Below, piece by piece: positions 12,641 to 25,000 of a stretch of 64,000 nucleotides of DNA. Under the pieces are notes generated by a model that did no database searches, was not told the origin of the DNA, and worked only from the letters and a program-made list of their open reading frames with translations. The stretch spans positions 39,103,490-39,167,489 of the forward strand of contig NC_092459.1 of assembly GCF_047495875.1 (NCBI RefSeq). The letters run 5' to 3'. Origin of the DNA: Pithys albifrons albifrons (Eukaryota > Chordata > Aves > Passeriformes > Thamnophilidae). Position 1 is the stretch's first letter. Every line of letters begins with the position of its first letter. A program made the position numbers and the translations under genes.

Positions 12641-15162
12641 GAGGAGACTTAGAGCTCTAATGTGAAAGAACAGGAATACAGGCACCAGATGTACAGGTTT
12701 TTGTGGTTGGCTTTTCGTTGTTGTTTTTTTTTTTTTACCTCCTGTTAAGAGACAGAGGGAAATTTTATTTAAATTTGCTTTGATCTAAAGCACTTTGAGT
12801 TGTGTTAAGCCATTTTAGCAAAGCTATTTCTAAAACATGAAAATGCTTTAGTTATATGGTATTTACCTATATGGGTAAAGCCAGAATGCTAAGTTAAAAA
12901 TAGTGACTATAAATCATTTGTAACCTATCAACATGTAGACAACATTGAGCCTGAAGTGAGTTACAATCTGATTTTATCTGGGAAGTATCACTGCAGTAGA
13001 GAGTTAATTGTCCATCTTTTTGTTCCTCTATACTGGCTTAGCCAAAATAAAACTGGGAGTTTTCATTCTTAATTATGAAATAAGTATATTTTAACTCCTT
13101 TCTACTTTGTACTTTTAATACTCTATTATTATTTTCACAAGGGTCAATTTCAAGTTCAAAATGCAGGAGCAGAATCTTTCTTAAGAAAATGAGCAAGAAA
13201 ATGTATTATTTGATGGAATTTCAGAGGCAACTTAGCACCTGAAGTATTAAACTAAGGAAAATAGTGAGTGACTCAGTCTGCTTCATCTTCAAAAGATTTT
13301 AGAAAGACTTTGTAAATTTTATTTATTTTTACATTCAGTTTAATAAACCTTGTTTATTTAATAGTGAAGATGAACCGAAGTCATTAAGATCCAAGTTCAT
13401 ACATTCTCCAGTTACCCAGTATTTGCATTTTAGGTTTTTTTGTAGATCATCTCTCATTAAATGCAAAAGAAGTCTGGACTTGATATGAACCTGTGTATTT
13501 GGCAGTTGATTCCCTGCCCACCCATTATATGTTGTGATTTTGTGATGGCATAGTCATTACATTTTGATCCATCTCTCTGAGCTGCTTACAACATATTCAG
13601 CTAGTGTTGTGCTAGTTAAGAAAAAAGATTTGTAATGAAAATTACCTGAGCCCAAGTTATTTTAAGCCCAAATTTAAGAGTTTTTACTATGTTAAATATT
13701 ATTTTGGTATTTAATAGAGAAATATTTTTTTTCTGAACCATTCATTGCACTAATCCTAAAATTTAAAGATTCAAACTTAGTTATTAGTGATATCAACGCC
13801 TTTGTTAACCATCAACATTGTCCTGCAAGTGTGTTATTTCAGCTGAGGAATGTCTGTAACTTCACCCACCTGTTTTGCCATGTAATCTATTCTAAGCATC
13901 TGTTTATTACTTTGGAAGAAGTTGTTGCTAAATTTCCCATCTGTTTAAACAGAGTTCTACAGAATTTGTAATTTCTATCAGAGTGTGTCTAGCTGCAGAG
14001 GTAGCATTGGATCTTAAATGATTTAAACCTTAAACCAGGACTTTTATTTGTGGTTCAGTGCGAATTGAGCTACTAACATGTGGCATTGTCTCTGTGGTAA
14101 TTTTTATGGGAGCTGTTGTATCCTCTGGATTAGAAGGGTAGTAATATATTGGCTAGACTTGTCTTGCAAACATTTTGACCTTTTGTTGTGAAAGTTTTCA
14201 AAGCTATAAAATGGACTTTTTTCCTAAATTCCACTTCAGTGGTTTCTCCTTGTTTACTGTAAGCCACAGCTGTTCTAATTCTATGTGTTAAGGGCCTTGG
14301 ATTTCCATAGCATGTCAGCACACCTGTTGATCATGGGGAAAGTACTGTGGCAACCTCAGGTATGTTCAGTCCCCAACACTCATTGGGATTGGAATTCCCA
14401 CTGGCTTGAGGTGGCATGCTGTGGGCATGAAGAAAGCCAGGGGAACAGGCCTAAGGTATGGCAGGCCCAAAATCTGTTTGTATGTGCTTGTGTTTTGGTT
14501 TTGCCTGCCTTTCATTTTTTCTACTCATATTTGCACCATTACCACCTTCATGGGAAATTGAAGTACTCAATGAGCGTATGGATGGAATGGTGATGTCAAG
14601 GACCCCCAGAAACTGATACTGAAAGTTTACTGTAACTAAATATTTTATACTATTTGACAACCTAGATAAAGTTGTGACCCTTACTTTGCATATGTAGTAT
14701 ACACCACTGGTAAAAAGTCCTAGTCAAGTTCTGGACTCATATAGCACCATTCAGCCCTGAGCTAAAACTTGAACAGATTAAAGAACTTCTTGAAAAGGAA
14801 TAAAACAAGTAGCAAAAATTATCAGTGTGTGTGTGGTGAGTGTTTTGGGGTGAGGGAAAACAAAAATCAATAGTTATATGTAGCTTTTTATAAGCTGTAG
14901 GTAGGGTTTTGCTTTTAGATGTGGTTGAAATCTCTGAAATTTGGATGTTTTAGCAACATTTCTTAATAAAATCTGTATTCGAAAAAGAATAATTTTTCTG
15001 ACATTGCATGGAATAATTATTGACTAAAAAATTCTTCAGTGAGCTATAGTAAGTTTTTGAAAGCAGTCACTGTTCTTGATAGATTAACTGCAGAAATACA
15101 TTAGTTTTGAAGTAACTGAGCTATGTCCCATCTTTAAATGTCTTTCCAACTGTTAGAATGTT

Positions 15163-15830
15163 ACAGAATCACAGAATAGGTAAGTTTGGAAGGAACAACA
15201 ATGGGCCATCTGGTCCAACCTCCCTCCTCAGGCAGGGTCATCCCAGAGCTTATGGCACAGGATTACATCCCCGTGGTTCTTGAATATCTCCTGTGAGGAA
15301 GACTCCACAACCTCCCTGGGCAATCTGTTCCAGTACACAGTCACCAACACAGTAAAGATGTACTTCCTCATGTTCAGGTGGAACTTCCTGTGCATTGGTT
15401 GCTCCCTGTTGCCTCTTGTCTTACTGCTTGGCATCACTGAGAAGCACCTGGATCCATCCTCCTGTCACCCTCTCTTCAGATACAGTGTTGGAAGTCATCT
15501 CCTCTCAAGGCTGAACAGGCCCAACTCTGTCAGTCTTTTCTTGTAAGACAGATGCTTCTGTCCCCTGATTATCTTTGTAGCTCTGAACTGAACCCACTCC
15601 AGTAGCAACATGCCTCTCTTGCACAGGGGAGCCCAGAACTGGACACGGCACTCCAGATGCTGCCTCACTCTAAATGCAGGACTGAGTAGAGGGGCAGGGT
15701 CACTTCCCTTGACCTGCTGGCAATGCTTTTCCTATGAACCCCAGGATACCACTGGCTCACAGGCATCTTCTGTTCCATCAGGACCCTCCAGGTTCTTCTC
15801 CTCAGTGTGTTGCTTCTCTTGATTCTGTTG
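15163..15830 (-). mobile_element. CR1 LINE, about 0.67 kb, antisense to KLHL32
   Basis: The + strand opens with 'acagaatcacagaataggta', the reverse of a CR1 3' terminus. It continues through the usual antisense landmarks: 'tctggtccaacctccctcct', 'ctccacaacctccctgggca', 'ctgaacaggcccaactctgt', then 'gcccagaactggacacggca'. The element covers the C-terminal part of ORF2 and the 3' UTR. Frames are broken by stops, so it is inactive. It ends only about 350 bp before the solo LTR at 16182. Confidence 0.9.
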
Positions 15831-16181
15831 TGTTTAAAGGGAAATACAGGAGAGGAGCCCTTCAAACCCTTCAGGATTTTGAGATTCTGGCAAGTGTGTG
15901 GAGTTGTGAATGCTTAGAAACTGGGCCTACAATGATCTGTTCTGCTTTTAAAGGTAGTGTCTTCAAGGTGAAATATTGAAGTCAGTGAGAATTTCATCAT
16001 TTTATTATATATCTCATGCATTGATTGTATGTTTTTCTCTTCTATTTCTTTAGAAAAAAAAAGCTTGATGGCAAAGCAAAGAATTCTCTTTGGGAACGGA
16101 GTATTGAATTATTTTTTTATTCTTGGTAAGAACTGCTAGAAACTAAATGAACAAAAATAATGATCTTTGAAGGTTCATGCA

Positions 16182-16817
16182 TGTCCTGGGTTGAGCTGGC
16201 AAAATGCCAACTGTCCAGGACAGAGAAAAAGTGTTCCTCCCCCCCACAACCAGCCAAGGGACGAGAAGAGGGAGAGAGGGAAAAAAAAACTTCCAAAACC
16301 AGGTTTTTGCTGAAACTAACTACATGTATTTATACAGAGAAGAGAAAATTAAGAGGATACTACAATATAACACACACTTAACACAAGTTATGTATAACAA
16401 GAAATAACTTCCCACTTCCCAGTAAACACAAATTCTACCATTTTAACTACAAATCATTCTAGAGAAGTTGGTTCTTCAGAGACAGACTTAAGCAGAGAGA
16501 AAAGCTAAGAACAAACATTTTACTTCCCTCAGATAACATGATGTTAAGCCAGTGCTCTGGGCTTGGGCCTCCCCATCCCTCCTGGGACAGCAGAGTGTCT
16601 TGCTGGCACCACAGCTGTGAAGCAACTGAACAAGCCACACCCACACACCAGCTCTTACCCCTTTTGAGATGATGCAATATGGTATGGAATACAATATTAT
16701 TGGCCAGAAGAAGTCAGCTGTTAGCTAGCTCAGCCCAGCTCAAGTCAGCTGACAATTCCCAGGCCTAGCTGAACTTTTAAAACCTAAATTTAGGCCCATC
16801 TGGCCAAACCCATAACA
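16182..16817 (-). mobile_element. Complete solo LTR of an ERVL-like endogenous retrovirus, with target-site duplication
   Basis: The + strand begins TGTCCTGGGTTGAGC and ends CCAAACCCATAACA, so the element has TG...CA termini. The 5-bp word ATGCA flanks it exactly on both sides (16177-16181 and 16818-16822). The length is 636 bp. The sense orientation is the - strand: read that way it has a CCAAT-like promoter region and the core 'ATTCCATACCATAT', shared with passerine ERV LTRs and with the second LTR in this window. A 5-bp duplication is typical of ERVL-type integration. No internal gag/pol/env sequence adjoins it, so it is a solo LTR left by LTR-LTR recombination and has no coding capacity. 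Confidence 0.88.
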
Positions 16818-17994
16818 ATGCACTGCTGGTGCTTGGCATTTTCAGCAGTGTGAACAGTCACATGAACTAGTTTTTGGAGGACTTGTGACTTGTTTGTCAC
16901 TACTGAAGATCATATGTAGGAAATGTGAAACTGGACATTGAGTCAAGGCCCATTTTTTGTGTTTGGCCTTTGCCCTTTCTAGGTTTTCTGGTTTTGAAAG
17001 GCAGATTTGTAATAATTTCTGACCAGGAGTTTGATAGGTGAATTCCTAGTCAGTAATGTTTAAAATACGTGCCAACTTCCCATGATCTTCTCAGATTCTG
17101 ATTTTTTTTAAAATTTGATGGTTCTTATAGATTTTTTTTTTCATTATTTCACTTTCCTGCCCATTCATGGCACACTACTATCCATTTTTATGCATTTACC
17201 TCTTGAAATCATTCTGATTATTACATAGTAAATCTACTAATCAGGCAGCTCCTAATCATGGGAAAGAGAGGTGTTCTTTTCACTTCATAAATTTAAAAAC
17301 AGTGTTGCACAGTATTTTTCCTGGGAAAAATGCCTATACAAAACATGTTGCGGACATGCTGATATACTGAGTTGTATACATAACTTTAAATTCTGTTAAA
17401 ATTGGTAAAGACAGGAATTGCCTAACTACTAGAGCACTGGAGTGGGTTCCAAGCATTTGAGGTTCTGTTCTTTGTATATTCTGCATCATGGGAATTCTTT
17501 TAAATTATTCTTCTGCTCCTCCTTTATTTGTCTGTAAAATTTGAATTTGCCTTGGTTTAGTGCTGTGAGCAAAAAAAAAAAATCCTTAGTGATCTCTGAG
17601 CTGAGGTCAGATATTGCAGAGGCATAGAGATACATGAACAAATAACAGTTTTCCAGATAAAATGGAAATGTTGCCTTTTTATCGTTCACATACTTATAGT
17701 CAAGTTCTTTTAACTGCTGAGTACCCTCCTATCTTCCTGCAGCTGCAACAAGTCTTGTTTTTGAGAGGAGTGAGAAACCATTGTAACCTCAGAGGTCGAA
17801 TTGCACAATTATTTCCTTCTTTACCTGTACAGACAGTTGCCAAAACCCTTGCTTTATTGCAGTCAATTTTTTTAAATGCGGAGTTGCAAAATATTCATAA
17901 TCCCATGATAGCAATAAAAACAGTCCTGTATTTCCTAGTTCCTTGGCCAGAGTAACTGATCCTACATTCATGCACTAAAAACTATTTTCTGAAA

Positions 17995-19000
17995 ATTTAG
18001 TCAGAGCTTTTTTGCTTTCATATATTCTCCCCATTTTATAAATATCTTTGCTCAGGATCACATCCTCTAGGATTCTTTGGTTCCAAAAGTGAGTTGAGCA
18101 CCTTAAGTATTTTCATATCCTTCAAGTGTGGTCTTCAGAACTGGGACCAGTAATTGAAGAGTAGCTTAAAAGTGCAATGTTGAAGCAGCAAGAGGGTTTG
18201 TTGCTTCTATTGAACGGTACTTGGTATGCGCTTTTTTTTTTTTTTTTTTTCCACAGCAGTATTCTGAGAACCAGTATTGCTTACTGAGTGCTTTTTTAGT
18301 GCCTCCTGATGGCTTGTCATTGTTGTTGCAAGTAGAGCCTGGTATATTTTCTATATTATATAGCTGAGTTACTGGTTCTCAGATAGATACAGATATACAC
18401 ATACTTTTCTTTTTCCCTTAATTTGATTACTTTTAACAGGAAAGTCTGACAATACTCAACCTATCATTCTCATCATTTCATACCCAACTGCTCTTGAAGA
18501 GTCTTCTGCAAACTCTACAGTCAAAACTTATCTTTCTCTGCTTTAATTAAACTGTTAATAGTATTGGATCAATAATTGTTTCCTTGAGGGCTTTGCTGGA
18601 AGAAGTTGCACTGCTTTATAAGTTACCATTAACTACTTCATTTTGAGATTGTCATTGACAAATCTTTGATCCATCTAATGTGCATTACTGTAAGTATGTG
18701 TTGTATGAAATTTATGAAATATTACATCACACAACTTTCTCTAATTCTCCGTGTGTTAAATTTGTCCCATTTTATGCTGCCAGTATTTCTTGTAAACTTG
18801 CAGAACCAAGGTCTTCTGAGGTTTCAAAAAATAAATTCCCCTACTGATGCCTTACTCCTTTCTTGCAAGTCAATGTCAGTTGATAAGTCAGATGATATGA
18901 TTCTTGTAATGCATTAGGAACTACTGGTTTTAAATCGGTGACTGATTCTGCTGTGTCTATCAAAGTTGTGCTCATTGTTGAGGTATTCTATACTGCCTTT
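17995..19000 (-). mobile_element. Decayed ancestral CR1 LINE (antisense)
   Basis: Diagnostic antisense CR1 phrases survive in a heavily mutated background: 'cttcaagtgtggtcttcaga' with 'actgggaccag', 'attggatcaataattgtttc' plus 'cttgaggg', and 'ttgatccatctaatgtgcat'. These match the middle of CR1 ORF2 as seen in old reptile/bird copies. A poly-T run (18232-18250) interrupts it. Boundaries are approximate and no open frame remains. Confidence 0.5.
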
Positions 19001-20411
19001 TTGTAGATAGAGTATAACATACTGCCTTAAAATTCTAAGAAAATTTTGTTGGTTTGGGTTGTTTAGCAAATGTTTGTGAATTTATATGTGCTTATTAGCT
19101 TGTCATTCCACATATTTCAGACAGCTTCTTTAGTTCTCTGATGTTATTAGATGTTCAGCTCACTACAGTTACTCTTTTCCCATTCTCACTTCTTAGCTGT
19201 TTATTGTCTTTGTAATCCCTAAGCTTTTGGTGACAGGCAATATCTTGCCTGAGAGAGGTCTTCAAGAAGAGTGGCCACTTGCTGGGCTTATTACTGAACA
19301 CACATATACATGAATGAAATTTTCCAGAAATAAAATGTCATAAAAATATTATGAAACAGTTGTTTGCATCATATAATATATTCTTTGCACATGAATACTG
19401 GTATTCTCTGTTCTTTAGTGTAACATCATGAATGTTGACTTTCTTAATTAGTGACTATGATGCTATTTATCAGTCTTCATAATTTTTCATTTACATATAT
19501 GTGGAGCATTTGGAGGGAACTATCATCCAGCCTCACTGAGAAGCCGTGTCTTCTCTGAACTGTGATTCTAACTCCCCTGCTATGTTTCAGTAGTTTTTGC
19601 CCCTTTGCAATCTCTGGACTTCTTGTCTGAATCTCCCTCTCCTGTTCTTTGGTCTGGTGATTTTTTCAAGCTTCTGTATGGGAAAGTGATTGTGTCTTTC
19701 AGTGGTCTGCAGGGGTTCCAAGGCGGATCCCAAGCAGGACAATAGAAACAGACTTTCAGCCTTCAGGTTTTGTCATTGTGATTTGGCCCACAGTGGACAA
19801 TGATAAAGATATAATCTGCGGAATAGATTACGGATGGTGCAGCTAGAATGGGGTGAGATTTCAGGCTGAAAAGTTTAAAGTCATTACTGAGCATATCCAA
19901 ATTGTTTTTCTATAGGCTGATGAGGGGTATTAGTGGAAGTTTTTCACAGGCAACTCCTATGAGCTATTTTCATTCTGAATATTTTTAATGGGGAAGAGCA
20001 ACGGTCTTTACCTGTCAATCTCATTCTTAGTAATGTGTAATATGCTTTTAGAGAAGTTTCCAAGATATTTTAAAGTGATTCATCTTGAAGCTGTCTAACT
20101 TCTGCTTGCCGTATCAACCATTGGCAAAATAGCAAGTTACTTAAAAGAAGGTATTGGAAAGGGAAACGGTCAGGTACCTTCACATATCCCTATTAACAGA
20201 TATATCAGTAATGTTGATTTTTTTCTCCCTTTCTCCTCCATGCTTGTAATGGAGATGGGAATTAAGAATAAAAACCACACTTTAACTGTGAATTAGTGAA
20301 AATACGAATAGAAAAAATCTTTCTATGTCTGAAATTTTTCATACTTAAAATTGATTTAAAACTTACTTTGGTTTTCAGTATATTAGTAGTGGTTTACTTG
20401 CCCACTTTTCA

Positions 20412-21216
20412 CAGAATAGAATTGTAGAATCATTAAGGTTGGAAAAGACCTCCTAGATCATTGAGTCCAACCTTTTACCAAACACCACCATGTCAACTAG
20501 ATCACAGCACTAAGTGCCATGTCCAGTTATTTCTGGAACACCACCAGGGATGGTGACTACACCGCTTCCCTGGGCGGAATGCTTAACCACTCTTTCAATG
20601 AAATTCTTACTGATGTCTGACCTGAACCTGCCCAGCACAGCTTGAGGCTGTTTGCTCTTGTCCTGTCACTGATTGCCTGGGAGAAAGAGAGCGACCTCCA
20701 CCTGGCTACAACCTCCTTTCAGGTAGTTGTATAGAACAATAAGGTCTCCCCTGAGCCTCCTCTTCTCAAGTCTGAACAATCTCAGCTCCCTCAACGGCTT
20801 CTCATAAGACTTGTGCTCCAGACCCTTCACCAGCTTCACTGCCCTTATCTGGACATGTTTCTGTGCCTCAGTGTCTTTCTTGCTGTGAGTGGCTCAGAAC
20901 TGGACACAGTACTCAAGGTGTGGTCTCACCAGTGCTGAGTGCAGGGGGGCAATCCCTTCCCTGATCCTGCTGGCCACGCTATTTCTGATACAGACCAGGA
21001 TGCCATTGGCCTTCTTGGCCCCATTGACAGATGCTGGCTTATGTTCAGTCGCTGTCAGTCAGCACCCCCAGGTCCTTTTCCACTGGTCAGCTTTCCAGCC
21101 ACTCTGCCCCAGCCTCTAGTGTTGCTTGGGGTTGTTGTGACCAAGTGCAGGACCCACATTTCACCTTATTGAAACTCATACCATTGGCCTTGGCCCATCA
21201 AACTGTCCTGTCCAAG
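20412..21216 (-). mobile_element. CR1 LINE, about 0.8 kb, antisense to KLHL32
   Basis: The + strand starts 'acagaatagaattgtagaat', then 'cctcctagatcattgagtcc', the reverse of a CR1 3' end. It continues with 'aaggtctcccctgagcctcc', 'aactggacacagtactcaag', 'gtgtggtctcaccagtgctg' and 'ccttcttggccccattgac'. The copy is 5' truncated near 21216 and carries multiple stops. Its sequence is closer to the CR1 consensus than the neighbouring 18-19 kb and 21.7-22.1 kb copies, so it is younger. Confidence 0.92.
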
Positions 21217-21659
21217 TTTGATTTGAAACACATCTTAAGAAAATTATTGAAACAATTTTCCCTCCACTAGGTAACAGGTATGGACCAGGACAATTACAAG
21301 ATTTGTTACTCAAATAGAGAAAGAAACTAAATAAGTAATTGGAAAAGAGCTTCTGACCATTCTCAGTAGAATCAGTTGCATCATATTTAGTTCCCATTTG
21401 TAAACATGTCATATTATTTCTGTCCTGCCTGGCAGATGGAAGGGCTGTTACTGTGGCTCACGTCAGTTTGCACAGAATTTTCATGAATTAAATTGTATGA
21501 TGGCTTTGAGCTACTAATGCGATACCATAAAGAAAAGGGCTGTTTTGAGTCTAAGATATTTCATGCAAGGTGGTTTATAAAACTAAGGAATTATTAATGC
21601 TAGTTTACGAGGTACTGCTGAAAAATCATGACTACTGTGAAGAGGTTGCCCATGCAGAA

Positions 21660-22060
21660 GAATAAATGAAATCAAACTGTGAGAGGTATAGAAAAGGCCA
21701 GCTAAGATGATCAGGAAGGCCTGTTTTATGTGAGGAGATTAGAAGAGCTTGGCTTGTTTCATCTAGCAAAATGAGGGCTGAGGAGGAATATGATTGCTTT
21801 CTGTAAATATATCAAGGGAGTAAATACTAGGGAAGGGGAGAGCAGGGAGACATCGTGCTGTTAAATCTAGAAGATAATGTTGGCACAGAAACAAAGGCAT
21901 ATAAACTGAGTAAATTAAGCTGGAAATTAGGAGATGGAGTCTCAAAATCAGCTGAGCATTCTTGTGATATTAGTTGGGAGCAATATTAATATTTTTTAAT
22001 TTATCCTGAAGATGTTGTGATGAATTTGTATGCCATAGTAGAGGAATAGGCTGAAAATAA
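21660..22060 (+). mobile_element. Decayed ancestral CR1 LINE (sense)
   Basis: Recognisable fragments are 'gcttggcttgtttcatctag' (CR1 'GGGCTTGTTTAGCCTGGAG'), 'aggaatatgattgctttctg' with 'taaatatatcaaggg', and 'taaattaagctggaaattag'. They are typical of the end of ORF2 and the 3' UTR of ancient CR1. It is highly diverged and lies tail-to-tail with the 20412-21216 copy. Confidence 0.7.
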
Positions 22061-25000
22061 ATAAAGGCTTTAAACTGCTAATAGAGCTTGTAAAAATAAA
22101 AAAGAAAAAAAAAGAAGTCCTATTTTTCTTCATTATTTTTGTTGTTTGTAATTATATTTTTTAGCCGCTGCTCCTGTGAGTTTTGGATTTCTACAGAACA
22201 ACACTTGCTCTTTTTGGATTTGTCAGTATTATCAACAAAATGAAAAAAAGAGAACGTTTATCATACAGAATTGTTGGTTGTTGGTGTATACACTGTAGTA
22301 ACTCTGAAGAGTTAGCAAAAATATAAAATAATCAAACTCCTGTAAAGACTATGTACCAATATTCTGTGATTTTTGCTGGAGTAAAGAGTACAGGAATGTG
22401 TGTGGAATAGGTAATTCCTCACAACATATTTGAAAAAAGGCAAGCTCCCATAATTGGCAAACACTGTTAACATTGATAAACCTTATCACATCCTCCCTTT
22501 GTGTTTCTACTGTCTGAAACGATATAAAAGGACGAGATGAAGAATTAAATCTCCAGTTTCCACTTCATCCCTGTATTTTTATTTGTCAAGTAGCACTGAT
22601 TGCTACAGTTATCTTGACAGGAGTACCTGGTGAGATGTGAAGCTTTTAATTTGGGGAGTTTCTGTACCAGGTACAGTTAAAAAAAAATTAAAAATTTCTA
22701 TAGCATCGACTGTTAATCAAGGGAAAGCAGCTATTGAAACTTCTGCAGAACCTTACCTGTGGTTGTTCCCCTGGTCCTGTGAAACTTTAAATATGTAGTC
22801 TTAATGTTTTGTTATTACATTTTTTTTCCATGATACACATAATTGTGTATGCAGTATATAATTGGTATGTACAGACAGGGTCACTGCAAGTATTTGTTTG
22901 GATGGGCAATTGAAAATATTTGTACTATTTAATGATATGGATTAATCTGGATGAGATTCTAGAAAATGTTTGCCTTCTTGGTTTTACTTTTGAGTATGTG
23001 CATATGGCATGTTTCACTTTCTTTTCTGAAAGTGACACATTTGTGCCATCACATGAGCAATCTGAGATTGTCATGTCTTTCCACTGTGCCTGTGAAGCTC
23101 ACAGGTCTCCTCTGTGCCTTCAAGGAGGGTGTTCACTAGCACCAGCCAGCAGGAATGAACTAGAAAACTAAGCAGACATTGAGAAACACTAAGTGAGAAG
23201 GGAAATGAATTCTCATAGGGTAGGGGGAAAATAATAGGGCTGAAATATTTTGATATTGTTGGTCTTTTACTTTGCTCTAGACTTACTTTGAAGTAGCAGC
23301 AAGGATGCAAATAAATTTTTCATGCTCAAAGGAGAAAACAAAAGTAAGAATTACAGAAAGTGTTGTGAAAGCAGTGATCTGCCAGAAAAATTAATTTTAT
23401 AAAATGAGTCAGTTATCCTTTCCTGTACCTATAAACATAAGAGTGCAGTCTGCACTTGTAATAAGTGTAATCTGTTCTATACATTGAAAAATTTTGACCC
23501 ATCTGTTTTACTGTGACCAGGCCTCAGTGAAATGTCTTTCATGGCTCAGTTGGATGAGGGTTTGGTGTTTGATAGAGGGGAATTTCAAAGAAGATCTAAA
23601 ATACACTTTTTGTGCTTATGGTTGTTATGCAACATATATGTCTGTTGCTTTGCTGTTGTTTGTGCGCATGATTTGTTAGTTCTTAGGTAAATGGGTGAGG
23701 TTTTGCAGAACTAACACCTTTAATACAGAAAGGGAGAGCTAGAACCAACAGAACTGGATTTCCTTCCCCTTAAAATTGTGTTGATTGCTGTTGTTGTCAG
23801 GTAAATATATTTTTGTCACTACAATTTCTCGTTTTGTTACTATCCCTTATCTATTTAGAGTCCATCTTTGCTACAATTTCAAAGTCAAGGTGCTGCTGGT
23901 TTGTAGTACTTAACGTAGCAGAGAACCTGGAGGACATGGGGTCAAGACCTGCCATGCTAGGTGCTGCTTAAGGATTTTGAATAACCATGTCCCTGTTCCA
24001 CAGACCTCACATTGGGGGTCTTTTTGCTTTAAAGAGACTGAACTCCTTTTAGGGAAAGAGGAAATAGTGTCACCATGTAACTCTTCTCTGCTACAGCAGC
24101 TGGGCTAGTTGTTTAATACCTTGATTTATAACAGTGTTGTAATCTAAATAGGAAGCAGGTGGAGTTACAACTGGGTACGATACTTTGGATATTAATGGCT
24201 TGGCTTGGCAGTGGAATTCTAAAGCTGTATATACTTTTTCTGTCTTAATTATGCATTCATTAAAAGCTTTTATACCCAACAGAATAAAGTAAATATTGTT
24301 TGATCTCTGTAGTGTGCTCCCAGACTGTAGATTTGCACAGCAGGGTCTTCATAATCTGAATAAATTGTATTTCCCCAAGGAGTTTATCTTTCAAATAAGG
24401 TCATAAAGAAATGCATTCTTTCCCCTTAGTTCTCCTTGTGCTTTTTCTGCTATTTATAACACAGAGCAGAGGAATAGAGGTATATTGTAGTCTGCTGTGT
24501 ACTTGGTTATGATTAACTCTAATTTATCAATCTGTTACATCCTTTTCTGGGGCTTGTGCAAGGCAATTGTTCTTTAAAGTACAAATGATAAAGATGGATT
24601 TGGAAGTAATTTAAACACAGTGTTTATATCTATTTTTCCCATTTGGCATTTTTTCATAGCTCTATACTAAAATATGGACAACATCACATCATTTATTTTA
24701 AGTTTTTAATACTGTCATCTTTCAGATTATGTTTGTTTGGAAAACAGGTTTTCTTTTGAGAGTTTTAAATGTCACCTCGTTGTTAAATTGGTTTGGCATC
24801 TAAAGGTTGATACCACAGAATCAGAAGACCAGTAGTGTGAAATGGTGGGTTCCCTTACCTCAGTGGAAGGATGTACACTAAGCAGGATGCATAGGATCAA
24901 AGGTAGTTCTTATTTTAGAAGTAGATACTGATAAATAATTTGACCAATTTACCAAATTGGTTCTAGTTTACTGTGATATTTCAGAACTATTTCAACTTCA

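Noticed and set aside
15280..15979. Overlapping + strand frames of 70-88 codons
   Set aside because: They are antisense readings of the - strand CR1 at 15163-15830.
17662..17955. 97-codon + strand frame
   Set aside because: No domain, no splice-consistent boundaries, low-complexity hydrophobic content; lies next to an old CR1.
18232..18250. Poly-T run as a retroelement tail
   Set aside because: It interrupts a decayed CR1 (CR1 lacks poly-A tails) and no SINE or L1 body adjoins it; probably slippage.
20889..21270. Overlapping + strand frames near 21 kb
   Set aside because: Antisense readings of the - strand CR1 at 20412-21216.
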